NCBI GenBank assembly: GCA_030844565.1
Contig: JAUUNK010000261.1
Span: 1 to 6,825, forward strand
Length of the DNA stretch: 6,825 bases
Origin: Bacteroides ovatus
GTDB lineage: Bacteria > Bacteroidota > Bacteroidia > Bacteroidales > Bacteroidaceae
Direction of reading: 5' to 3'
The translations under genes were made by a program, and so were the position numbers. Shown in pieces: positions 1-6,617 of this stretch. The notes beneath the pieces are model-generated. The model made no database searches and was not told the DNA's origin. It was given only the letters and a program-made list of their open reading frames with translations. Positions within the stretch are counted from its first letter, which is position 1. Each line of letters starts with the position of its first letter.

Positions 1-2
1 TG

Positions 3-773
3 AATGTAGCCGAATTAGTGAACGGAGGTAAGACCGACATTAACATTACCCTCGAAAAAAACATCGACCTCACAGGTAAAGACTGGACGCCGATAGGCAC
101 AGACTACGACAACTCATACAAAGGCACCTTCGACGGTGGCGGCCATACCATTACGGGGCTGACCTTTACGACAAATGACGAATATGCGGGTCTGTTCGGC
201 TGGCTCAATAGAGCTGGTACGGTGAAGAACGTGGTGATGGAGGGCGTACAGATAACAAGCAATCAAATATATGGCGGCAGTATTGGCGGCGTGGTAGGAT
301 ATAGCTGGGGCACCATTGAAAACTGCTCGGTGTCGGGCAGCGTCAGCGGCACGGTGTATGTCGGCGGTGTGGTGGGTGCTCAAATAGACGGTTCCATCAC
401 CGGATGCAGTTCCTCTGCCACAGTGAAGGGAATGGTCGATGTCGGCGGCGTGGCAGGTCAGACGAATTCGAGTGCCACCCTGACCGCTTGCTATGCCACG
501 GGCAACGTAACCAGTACGGGTAGTAGCACTGGCTATGTACATATCGGCGGTTTTTTGGGAAATAACTACACCACCGTGACCGCCTGCTATTGGAAGAACA
601 ATCATGAACAAGGTATCGGCTACAATAAGAAAAGCACCGGAGCCACGAAGGTGGACGGCACTGACGTTACCTGGCAGAAAGCCGTTGCTACCATGAACAC
701 CGCCTTGCAGAACGCAGGCTCAGAGTGGCGTTACGAACTTAACGGAGCATTGCCTACCTTGAGGAAGCAGTAA
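3..773 (+). CDS. GLUG-repeat surface/adhesin-like protein, C-terminal part (5' end outside window)
   Basis: The frame is open from the window edge, with sense codons upstream of the GTG at 18, so this is the C-terminal part of a longer protein and that GTG is probably not its start. Counting from the GTG, residues 10-50 hold a lead-in typical of Bacteroidetes GLUG proteins (NIDLTGKDWTPIG, then GTFDGGGHTITGL). At least four imperfect GLUG-type repeats follow at about 87-112, 114-140, 141-168 and 174-195. Each has a GG(V/F)xG core and a later xCxxxxxV-like strand, as in VGGVAG...ACYATGNV. The tail (about 215-251) ends WRYELNGALPTLRKQ, a usual ending for the family, so the 3' end looks intact. 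GLUG repeats are thought to form a beta-helical rod on secreted or cell-surface proteins, often adhesin-like. The signal peptide would lie upstream and cannot be seen. No type IX secretion C-terminal domain is visible. The gene is clearly richer in GC than the genes that follow. Confidence 0.8.
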   Translation, partial: NVAELVNGGKTDINITLEKNIDLTGKDWTPIGTDYDNSYKGTFDGGGHTITGLTFTTNDEYAGLFGWLNRAGTVKNVVMEGVQITSNQIYGGSIGGVVGYSWGTIENCSVSGSVSGTVYVGGVVGAQIDGSITGCSSSATVKGMVDVGGVAGQTNSSATLTACYATGNVTSTGSSTGYVHIGGFLGNNYTTVTACYWKNNHEQGIGYNKKSTGATKVDGTDVTWQKAVATMNTALQNAGSEWRYELNGALPTLRKQ

Positions 774-778
774 ACCGT

Positions 779-799
779 CGGGCGGAAAAGTTCCGCCCG
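779..799 (+). terminator. Hairpin after the GLUG gene, probable terminator
   Basis: A perfect 9-bp inverted repeat starts six bases after the stop codon: CGGGCGGAA (779-787), loop AAG, TTCCGCCCG (791-799). It is GC-rich and well placed to end the upstream transcript. No T-run follows it, so it is not a textbook intrinsic terminator and may act mainly as a 3'-end stabiliser. Confidence 0.55.
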
Positions 800-807
800 C
801 AACGAAC

Positions 808-993
808 ATGAACCGAAGTATAATCCCAATAAAGAAAGGAGGACGTGATGGAACACACGGAGAATCCACCATATATAGGTTTTGGCATCAAGGCATTGTC
901 AATAATAATATAGACTCCAGTGTAAATATGGAAGCTGTAAGCCGGACATTGTCAAGATTGGTGCTCATTAAAGGCAACAAATCAAGTAATTAA
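808..993 (+). CDS. Small hypothetical ORF (61 aa), possibly the second half of a frameshifted gene
   Basis: This open frame fills most of the space between the hairpin and the first DUF2589 gene. I recognise no family. The first half (to about residue 30) is basic and not very protein-like, and no ribosome-binding site precedes its ATG at 808. The second half (residues about 34-61, NNNIDSSVNMEAVSRTLSRL...) reads like a real short helical segment. A better-supported start in another frame lies at 848, with a strong Shine-Dalgarno. The two frames may therefore be one small gene broken by a single-base change near 890-911. The ORF ends ten bases before the DUF2589 gene and could share its transcript. 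Confidence 0.25.
   Translation: MNRSIIPIKKGGRDGTHGESTIYRFWHQGIVNNNIDSSVNMEAVSRTLSRLVLIKGNKSSN
835..843 (+). promoter_or_regulatory. Strong Shine-Dalgarno (AAAGGAGGA) for the ATG at 848
   Basis: AGGAGG at 837-842 sits five bases before an ATG at 848. Bacteroidetes genes seldom carry such a motif, and none of the other genes in this window do, so it stands out. It supports translation starting at 848 rather than at 808. Confidence 0.4.
848..913 (+). CDS. Very short ORF (21 aa) behind a strong Shine-Dalgarno
   Basis: The ATG at 848 opens MEHTENPPYIGFGIKALS and ends at a TAG at 911-913 after a run of three ATA codons. The peptide has a polar start and a hydrophobic, glycine-containing end. Its good ribosome-binding site makes it a more likely translation start than the overlapping ORF from 808. 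It could be a leader peptide for the DUF2589 genes, or the first half of a gene of about 48 codons that continues in the overlapping frame to 993. For the second reading, one base would have to be missing (or two extra) before 911. No homologue is recognised. Confidence 0.3.
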   Translation: MEHTENPPYIGFGIKALSIII

Positions 994-1002
994 ATTAAAA
1001 AC

Positions 1003-1500
1003 ATGGGACTTTTTCACAGAGACAAGAAAAATAATGACGATGAGCCGGACAGTGTTCAAACCAATTCATTCTCTGATATTATGAATGGTTTGCAATACGC
1101 CGTAAACTGTGCACAAGATACATTGCAGAATCATCAGATACAAAATCTGACCAGACTTTTTGAAGGAACAAATGCAAATAACGCAAATACGTTCCAATCG
1201 AAAAAAATCATGGTTGGAGACAAGACTATTGATATTCCACTTATAGCCTTGATATCCCATCATTATCTTGCGATGGATAATGTGCAGATAAAGTTCAAGG
1301 CGAAGGTCGGAAGCGTGGAATCACAGATTCCAGAAAACAACTTATTGTTATCCAGCCCACAAAGAGCCAATCTCCAGATGCAGATGAGCAACATAAAACC
1401 GGATGCGGATGATGTCATGGAGGTTTGCGTCAATTTTAAGGTTCAGGAGACTCCGGAGAGCATTTCCCGAATTATTGACGATTTTGTAAAAAACATCTAA
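1003..1500 (+). CDS. DUF2589-family protein (165 aa)
   Basis: This is a cytosolic-looking protein with no signal peptide or membrane segment. The polar, charged N-terminus (residues 1-22) is followed by a helical stretch (about 23-55). The core matches DUF2589: the segment IDIPLIALISHHYLAMDNV at about 76-94 corresponds to the family's PLL-IVPIPxLxIDxV motif, and a beta-strand pattern IKFKAKV follows (96-102). The C-terminal VNFKVQETPESISRIID resembles the end of the next gene's product, so the two are probably diverged paralogues. DUF2589 has no established function that I know of, and tandem unlike copies are common. The next gene starts 22 bases after the stop, which suggests an operon. The start is the only good ATG and is preceded by an A/T-rich Bacteroidetes-type leader. 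Family assignment is fairly secure; role unknown. Confidence 0.75.
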   Translation: MGLFHRDKKNNDDEPDSVQTNSFSDIMNGLQYAVNCAQDTLQNHQIQNLTRLFEGTNANNANTFQSKKIMVGDKTIDIPLIALISHHYLAMDNVQIKFKAKVGSVESQIPENNLLLSSPQRANLQMQMSNIKPDADDVMEVCVNFKVQETPESISRIIDDFVKNI

Positions 1501-1521
1501 CAATTTTAAAATTCAAATGTT

Positions 1522-2223
1522 ATGGCAGAAGAAATATTAAACCAAGGGCAACAAGAAAATGCGGAAAACTTGAATGAAAATGTAAGCGGACAGGCGAAAG
1601 AAATTATCTCCGCTGCATTGGAAGAGACTCAAAACAGAGAAACTTCTCCGGTTCTTAAAGCAGATTCAAACGTGACTGACAAATTCAAGGGGCTTCCCAT
1701 GCGGGAACTTATTGCAGCTCCACTTATTGCAGCAGCCGAAGCACAACAGGAATTGGCAGCGACAGCATGGAATTTCTACCAGCAAATTGCATTTGATGGT
1801 AAAAGCGGCAATAAAGCGCGTATATTGGAATTCGATGTCGAAAGACCGATACAGCAGAATGAAAAAATGACAACAATAAAACAAACGGTAAAGGCTCCGT
1901 TTATAGGATTGGTGCCTATTCCTGCCCTGCTTATAGATCGCGTGGATGTCGATTTCCAGATGGAGGTTACCGATACGTCAAACGTAAAAAGCACTACCAA
2001 CGCAGAAGTAGAGGCAAAAGCCTCTGCAAAACGTTGGTTTATAAATGCGGAAATCAGCGGCAAAGTCACGACCGCCCGTGAGAACACCCGCATGACCAAC
2101 CAAACGGCAAAATACCAGATACATGTTTCGGCCAGCCAGCAACCACAGACCGAAGGTCTGTCAAAACTGATGGATATAATGGCTTCCTGTATCGAGCCTA
2201 TAAATACAGAAAGCAGTAAATAG
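1522..2223 (+). CDS. DUF2589-family protein (233 aa)
   Basis: This is the clearer DUF2589 member of the tandem pair. An acidic, glutamine- and asparagine-rich N-terminal tail (1-50) precedes the signature helix (58-87: LPMRELIAAPLIAAAEAQQ, then the ATAWNFYQQIAF segment). A strand region and the hallmark APFIGLVPIPALLIDRVDVD follow at 125-144. The C-terminal part (about 165-205) forms alternating strands, and the end (about 212-227) mirrors the end of the 165-aa neighbour. No signal peptide, transmembrane segment or catalytic motif is visible, which suggests a structural or carrier role and not an enzyme. The two DUF2589 proteins may form hetero-oligomers (inference from pairing). A hairpin after the stop appears to close this two-gene unit. 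Base composition lies between that of the GLUG gene and that of the following nuclease gene. Confidence 0.85.
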   Translation: MAEEILNQGQQENAENLNENVSGQAKEIISAALEETQNRETSPVLKADSNVTDKFKGLPMRELIAAPLIAAAEAQQELAATAWNFYQQIAFDGKSGNKARILEFDVERPIQQNEKMTTIKQTVKAPFIGLVPIPALLIDRVDVDFQMEVTDTSNVKSTTNAEVEAKASAKRWFINAEISGKVTTARENTRMTNQTAKYQIHVSASQQPQTEGLSKLMDIMASCIEPINTESSK

Positions 2224-2237
2224 AGTATAAACATATA

Positions 2238-2262
2238 GAACGGGATGGATAAAGTCCCGTTC
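2238..2262 (+). terminator. Hairpin terminator after the DUF2589 pair
   Basis: GAACGGGA (2238-2245) pairs perfectly with TCCCGTTC (2255-2262) across a 9-base loop, 15 bases after the stop codon. An A/T-rich run (AAATTT...) follows. This is a typical Bacteroidetes intrinsic terminator shape. It suggests that the nuclease gene downstream is transcribed separately or only by read-through. Confidence 0.6.
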
Positions 2263-2296
2263 AAATTTGATAATAATTATTATGAAAACATAATAA

Positions 2297-2953
2297 ATGC
2301 ATCAAACATCTAAAAACAGCCATATGAAAATTTGTACATGGAATTCCCAAGGAAATCCTCTTAATGATGCTATTAAATTAAATATATTGAATCATCTATT
2401 AACAACAGAACAATGTAATGTCGTTATGATACAAGAATGTGGTAATTTCATACTGCCTGCACAACATAGTGGTAGATACCACTATGTTGTGGTAGAACAT
2501 GCAGGTGCTTATAATTGTAGATGTAATACTTGTATCATTGCGGATTTGAATTTTGTAGCATCAATACATTATCTGATATCAGGAACAGGCCGATCTGCAA
2601 TTTGTTTAAATTATAATGGATGTAACATTTATACCCTTCATTGCGAATCTGGGTCTGGTGCTGTAGGAGATATAAGAGATTTAGTACGTCATGCAGTATC
2701 TCCTTTCATCATTGGCGGAGATATGAATTCAACGCCAAGCGAATTATCAGAATATTTAAGAATAATGACCACAGGTACCAGGAGTAGGCCGGGAAATAGT
2801 GCTAATTTTGCTTGTTGTGGTATGCCAACACATTTTTCAGGTCGAGAATTAGATTATTTCCTTATCGATAGCAGATTACAGCTAAGAACATGTGTACTAA
2901 GATATCATATGATGGGTGGGGATCACTATCCTGTGATATTGATATTTAGTTAA
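2297..2953 (+). CDS. CdtB-like endonuclease/exonuclease/phosphatase-fold protein (218 aa)
   Basis: This is a DNase I-fold enzyme, predicted to be a metal-dependent nuclease (or phosphoinositide phosphatase). Catalytic positions are all present: Asn16 in TWNSQG, Glu47 in MIQE, His115 in TLHCES, Asp142 and Asn144 in GGDMNS, Asp186 in ELDYF, and Asp209-His210 in GGDHYPV. The order and wording of the motifs (TWNxQG, QE-x-G before a proline, LDY, DHxPV) are closest to CdtB of cytolethal distending toxin, though the protein is shorter than CdtB. There is no signal peptide: strand beta-1 begins at about residue 11. Met10 (2324) is therefore a plausible alternative start that would give MKICTWN. CdtA and CdtC are absent. 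Twelve cysteines, including a CxCxxC at 74-79, are unusual. The gene is far richer in AT than its neighbours and ends 26 bases before rteA, so it was probably acquired separately. It could instead be a generic EEP-domain nuclease; substrate unknown. Confidence 0.8.
   Translation: MHQTSKNSHMKICTWNSQGNPLNDAIKLNILNHLLTTEQCNVVMIQECGNFILPAQHSGRYHYVVVEHAGAYNCRCNTCIIADLNFVASIHYLISGTGRSAICLNYNGCNIYTLHCESGSGAVGDIRDLVRHAVSPFIIGGDMNSTPSELSEYLRIMTTGTRSRPGNSANFACCGMPTHFSGRELDYFLIDSRLQLRTCVLRYHMMGGDHYPVILIFS
2460..2491. repeat. Perfect 15-bp inverted repeat inside the CdtB-like gene
   Basis: CACAACATAGTGGTA (2460-2474) is followed after two bases (GA) by its exact reverse complement (2477-2491). It lies in the coding region and spans codons for roughly residues 55-65, a likely surface loop between catalytic motifs. 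As RNA it would form a strong hairpin about 165 bases into the message. As DNA it could extrude a cruciform or bind a dimeric protein. Confidence 0.85.
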
Positions 2954-2968
2954 CCAATTATATTTTTC
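2939..2968 (+). promoter_or_regulatory. Possible Bacteroides-type promoter for rteA (weak)
   Basis: TTG at 2939-2941 and TATTTTTC at 2961-2968 are separated by 19 bases. The second is one base off the TAnnTTTG -7 element. A start site here would leave only a very short leader before the GTG at 2980. The region is AT-rich, so a chance match is likely. Transcription of rteAB could equally come from upstream. Confidence 0.2.
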
Positions 2969-2979
2969 ATCAACAAACA

Positions 2980-5277
2980 GTGTCGCTGCGATATAAAATA
3001 TTTTTCGGCTATGCCATACTTATGGCGGTCATCGGTAGCATGGCCGCCATTTTGATATATGAACGGCAGCGGATGCGCGAAATTGAGGCAGAGACGGCAA
3101 ACATAAACCTTGTACGTCGTGGTATCAACACGGCTCATCGCCGTATTACGGGGCTCGCCACATTGGGTGAGGGTGTGGTAAATTGGAACAAAGCGGACTA
3201 TCTGTACTATCGTAACCACCGACTTCAAGCCGACAGTTTGTTGAACTCGCTTAAACGACACTGCCGTGAATATGTACGCCCGGAACAGATAGACACTCTT
3301 CGTGCTCTGCTTGCCGAAAAGGAGACACACCTGCTGCACATAATGGAAATGTTTGAACGGCGAACTGAAGCGGACAGCGTGCTGGTAAACCAGTTGCCGG
3401 AAGTGGCGAGGCGTGCAACACATATCCGTACCATAGAACAAAAGAAAAAAGGGATTGCAGGATTCTTCGGGAAAAAAGAAGAAATACAAGTAATGCCATC
3501 CCAAAAAGAACTTCATGATTTCAGCGACAGCCTGATAGCAATACATCAAAGACAGGCGAACGAAATGGACATTTATGCCGACAGCCTGCGTATGCGCAAC
3601 AGGGAATTGAACAGGACATTGAACAAGCTGATAAACGACCTTGACGAACAGGCACAGACTGCCTTCTCACAAAGAGAGTTAAAAATGGCAGAAGCAGAGA
3701 AAATGTCGTTCTTTTTAATGGCAGGAGTAATCGGCATGGCCATCATCCTGCTCATCATTTCGCACCTTATCATCATGCGTGACCTTAACCGCAGGGAAAG
3801 GGACAAGGCTGAACTGGAAGATACGGCAACACAAAACCGTACACTCTCCGACATGCGCAAGAAAATAATCATCACACTTTCCCATGACATACGAGGACCT
3901 CTCAATGCCATCAGTGGCAGTGCTGAACTGGCCATGGATACTCGTGACCGGAAACGCCGCAATGCCTATCTCGGAAACATCCTTGAATCATCCCGTCATA
4001 TCACCCGGCTTGCCAACAGCCTGCTTGACCTCTCCCGTCTGGACGATGCTAAAGAAACCCTGAACGAAATTCCTTTCCATCTTGAATCCTTTCTGGAAAG
4101 TATCGCTGAAGAATACACACGCAAGGCGAACGACAAAGGATTGATGTTTGACAAGGCTTTTATGGGGTGCGGCATCACCGTCCTTGGCGATGCAGACCGC
4201 ATAAGGCAGATAGTGGTCAACATTCTGGAGAATGCTGTAAAATTCACCCGTACAGGTTATATCAAATTTCTGGCAAGTTATGAAGAAGATACTCTTTCAG
4301 TAAAGGTCAAAGATACGGGGATAGGAATGGGCGAGAACACAACACAACGCATTTTTCAGCCCTTTGAACGGGCTGCTCCTGATTTGGATTCAGAAGGCTT
4401 CGGACTGGGACTTTCCATTACGAAAGGGCTGGTGAACCTGTTCGGAGGAAGACTCTCTGTTTCGAGCCAGATCGGTAAAGGCAGCGAATTCAAGGTGGAA
4501 ATTCCGCTTAGGCAGACCAATGAGCCTGCAAGAGACAAGCCAGAAACTTATACGGGAAACCTCAGACTTCCTCGGCGGGTTCTTGTAGTCGATGACGATC
4601 CGATACAATTGCGCAACACAGTTGAAATGATGGAACGGAACGGTATCTCATGCCGAGCCTGTACCAATGCACAGGAAGTGGTCAAGGCATTGAGAACCGG
4701 AGAATACGACCTATTGCTGACCGATATACAGATGCGTGGTACGGGAGGTTTTGACCTGTTGCATCTGCTACGCCTTTCCAACATAGGAAATTCACGGACA
4801 ATTCCCATAGCTGCAATGACCGCCCGTAACGACGGCGATGCAGACCGCTATATTCAAGCCGGATTTGCCGGCTGTATCCACAAACCGTTCTATACAAGGG
4901 ACCTGCTCGAATTTCTCTCGTCACTCATTGGACAGGACAGAACAATGGATAATCATTCTCCAGATTTCGAGGCTCTGTATGTCACTACAGGAGACGAACG
5001 CTGGACTTTGGAGACTCTTATAGAGGAATCCAATAGGAACAGTTCTGACTTGCTGGATTCTTTGAGTCAGGAAAAGCTCGACCGGAAGCGGATATGGGAA
5101 ACTCTGCACAGGATGTACCCGATGTGGGAGCAATTGGGAATAGCCCATGAGCTGGAATCGTACAGCTATGAAGAGTATGTGGAAGATACGGATGAGTCAG
5201 CATTCCGCAATGATGTGGAAAGAATTGTCAGAAGAATAGACCGGCTGATATCTGAGACAAAAAGCCGATTATCGTAA
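2980..5277 (+). CDS. rteA: RteA-like hybrid sensor histidine kinase of a conjugative transposon
   Basis: This is a membrane sensor kinase of 765 residues, close to RteA of CTnDOT, which starts the regulatory cascade for element excision and transfer. An N-terminal membrane segment (about 7-27) and a second one (about 244-266) bracket a mainly helical, charged periplasmic sensor. The HisKA H-box has phospho-acceptor His302 in LSHDIRGPLNA. The ATPase domain has an N-box with Asn414 and Asn418, G1 DTGIGM (445-450), FQPF (459-462) and G2 GFGLGLSI (473-480). A receiver follows (about 533-650) with acidic residues 538-540, phospho-acceptor Asp582 in TDIQM and Lys635 in HKPF. The C-terminal domain (about 660-765) looks like a degenerate HPt with His710. 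The GTG start is chosen because the frame begins MSLRYKIFFGY, matching the family, and no upstream ATG is available. rteB follows 30 bases later. The input signal is unknown. Confidence 0.93.
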   Translation: MSLRYKIFFGYAILMAVIGSMAAILIYERQRMREIEAETANINLVRRGINTAHRRITGLATLGEGVVNWNKADYLYYRNHRLQADSLLNSLKRHCREYVRPEQIDTLRALLAEKETHLLHIMEMFERRTEADSVLVNQLPEVARRATHIRTIEQKKKGIAGFFGKKEEIQVMPSQKELHDFSDSLIAIHQRQANEMDIYADSLRMRNRELNRTLNKLINDLDEQAQTAFSQRELKMAEAEKMSFFLMAGVIGMAIILLIISHLIIMRDLNRRERDKAELEDTATQNRTLSDMRKKIIITLSHDIRGPLNAISGSAELAMDTRDRKRRNAYLGNILESSRHITRLANSLLDLSRLDDAKETLNEIPFHLESFLESIAEEYTRKANDKGLMFDKAFMGCGITVLGDADRIRQIVVNILENAVKFTRTGYIKFLASYEEDTLSVKVKDTGIGMGENTTQRIFQPFERAAPDLDSEGFGLGLSITKGLVNLFGGRLSVSSQIGKGSEFKVEIPLRQTNEPARDKPETYTGNLRLPRRVLVVDDDPIQLRNTVEMMERNGISCRACTNAQEVVKALRTGEYDLLLTDIQMRGTGGFDLLHLLRLSNIGNSRTIPIAAMTARNDGDADRYIQAGFAGCIHKPFYTRDLLEFLSSLIGQDRTMDNHSPDFEALYVTTGDERWTLETLIEESNRNSSDLLDSLSQEKLDRKRIWETLHRMYPMWEQLGIAHELESYSYEEYVEDTDESAFRNDVERIVRRIDRLISETKSRLS

Positions 5278-5307
5278 ATGGACGGACATAATTAAATGAA
5301 AACATGA

Positions 5308-6615
5308 ATGAAATACAGAATACTGATAGTTGAAGACAACATCATGCTTGCCGGGCAACAGAAAAAAAGGTTGGAAAAATCCGGTTATGAAGCAGAGATA
5401 ACAATAGATGAACCTGGGGCACGAAAACTGCTCAAGAAAGAAAGTTTCGACCTTGTGCTGTCCGACGTACGCCTGCCGGAAGGGGACGGTATATCTTTGC
5501 TCGAATGGATGCGGAAGGAACGGATGGATATCCCTTTCATTATCATGACCGGATATGCCTCAGTACCGGATGCTGTACAAGCCATAAAACTGGGAGCCAA
5601 AGACTATCTGGCAAAACCGGTACAGATGGACGAATTGCAAAGACAACTGAAAGATATTTTCCGTCCCAAATCTGTGATATGCGACAAGAACAAGGATTTG
5701 CTCCCCAGAAACAGCCTTCAGATGCAGGAGGTCGAACATCTGGTCAGTACAGTCGCCCCATTTGACATTTCTGTGCTTATACTTGGTCCTAACGGTGCCG
5801 GAAAAGAATCGGTTGCACAGCGTATCCACTATATAGGAGAGCGGAAGGATATGCCGTTTGTCGCCGTGAATTGTGGAGTCATACCCAAGGAGCTTGCACC
5901 CTCCCTCTTTTTCGGGCACATAAAGGGAACATTTACCGGTGCCGACGCCAACAAGGACGGATATTTTGAAGTGGCAAAAGGCGGAACACTCTTTCTGGAT
6001 GAAATAGGGATCTTGTCCCTGGACGTCCAAGCCATGCTGCTGCGGGTTTTGCAAGAAGGCACATACATCCCAATAGGTGGTAACAAAGAAAAGCGGGCTA
6101 ATGTAAGAATTGTAGCCGCCACCAATGAAGATCTCCAACTTGCAATACAAGAAAAACGGTTCAGGGAAGACCTATACCACCGGCTATGCGAATTTGAGAT
6201 TGTCCTGCCTTCCTTGCATGAATGCCCCGATGACATTCTGTCTTTGGCTCATCATTTCAGAAAAAAGTTTTCCGGAGAACTGAAAAGACCGACAGAAGGC
6301 TTCAGTTCTGAAGCGGAACAATTGCTTCTCTCTTACCGCTGGCCTGGGAACGTACGGGAACTGCATAACAGGATAAGAAGGGCGGTACTTATGGCTAAAC
6401 AGCCGCTCATTGAAACCGCCGACCTGAATATCAAACTGGAAGCGGCGACCGAGGAAATCAATCTTTTTCCTGAAAACGATGCGGAAGAGAAACACTCGAT
6501 AATACAGGCATTGAAAACCAGCCATGGGAGTCGCAAACAAGCAGCAGGCATACTGCATATTGATCCGTCCACACTATATCGGAAAATGAAAAAATATGGA
6601 TTGAATGACAAATAA
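5308..6615 (+). CDS. rteB: RteB-like sigma54-type response regulator
   Basis: This is the partner of RteA: a 435-residue NtrC-type regulator. In CTnDOT, RteB activates rteC, which leads on to excision gene expression. The receiver (1-118) has Glu9-Asp10, phospho-acceptor Asp53 (LSDVRLP), Thr81 and Lys103. The AAA+ domain (about 135-365) has Walker A GPNGAGKE (160-167), a GAFTGA-loop variant GTFTGA (207-212), Walker B TLFLDE (227-232), sensor I ATNED (271-275), arginine-finger segment FREDLYHRL (285-293) and sensor II WPGNVREL (345-352). A Fis-type helix-turn-helix (about 397-432) ends in STLYRKMKKYGL. The start is the ATG at 5308; the ATG at 5304 is in another frame and stops after nine codons. 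It is very likely co-transcribed with rteA. The domain set is complete and no damage is seen. Confidence 0.95.
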   Translation: MKYRILIVEDNIMLAGQQKKRLEKSGYEAEITIDEPGARKLLKKESFDLVLSDVRLPEGDGISLLEWMRKERMDIPFIIMTGYASVPDAVQAIKLGAKDYLAKPVQMDELQRQLKDIFRPKSVICDKNKDLLPRNSLQMQEVEHLVSTVAPFDISVLILGPNGAGKESVAQRIHYIGERKDMPFVAVNCGVIPKELAPSLFFGHIKGTFTGADANKDGYFEVAKGGTLFLDEIGILSLDVQAMLLRVLQEGTYIPIGGNKEKRANVRIVAATNEDLQLAIQEKRFREDLYHRLCEFEIVLPSLHECPDDILSLAHHFRKKFSGELKRPTEGFSSEAEQLLLSYRWPGNVRELHNRIRRAVLMAKQPLIETADLNIKLEAATEEINLFPENDAEEKHSIIQALKTSHGSRKQAAGILHIDPSTLYRKMKKYGLNDK

Positions 6616-6617
6616 CC

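Noticed and set aside
18..20. GTG at 18 as the true start of the GLUG protein
   Set aside because: The frame is open to the window edge and the preceding residues (NVAEL) fit the usual sequence before the family's repeat lead-in, so the gene continues upstream.
1776..2264. Minus-strand open frame (162 codons) opposite the second DUF2589 gene
   Set aside because: The plus strand carries a clear DUF2589 signature; the antisense translation is an unpatterned hydrophobic sequence and includes the terminator hairpin.
3022..3050. Seven-base inverted repeat ATGGCGG / CCGCCAT near the start of rteA
   Set aside because: It encodes the first membrane segment (MAV...MAAI), has a 15-base loop and is short enough to arise from repeated Met-Ala codons.
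2950..3549. Minus-strand open frame (199 codons) across the start of rteA
   Set aside because: It is antisense to the well-supported kinase N-terminus and has no recognisable motif.
5560..6150. Long minus-strand open frame (196 codons) opposite rteB
   Set aside because: It lies antisense to a complete, motif-rich rteB, shows no recognisable domain, and looks like a shadow of the coding strand.
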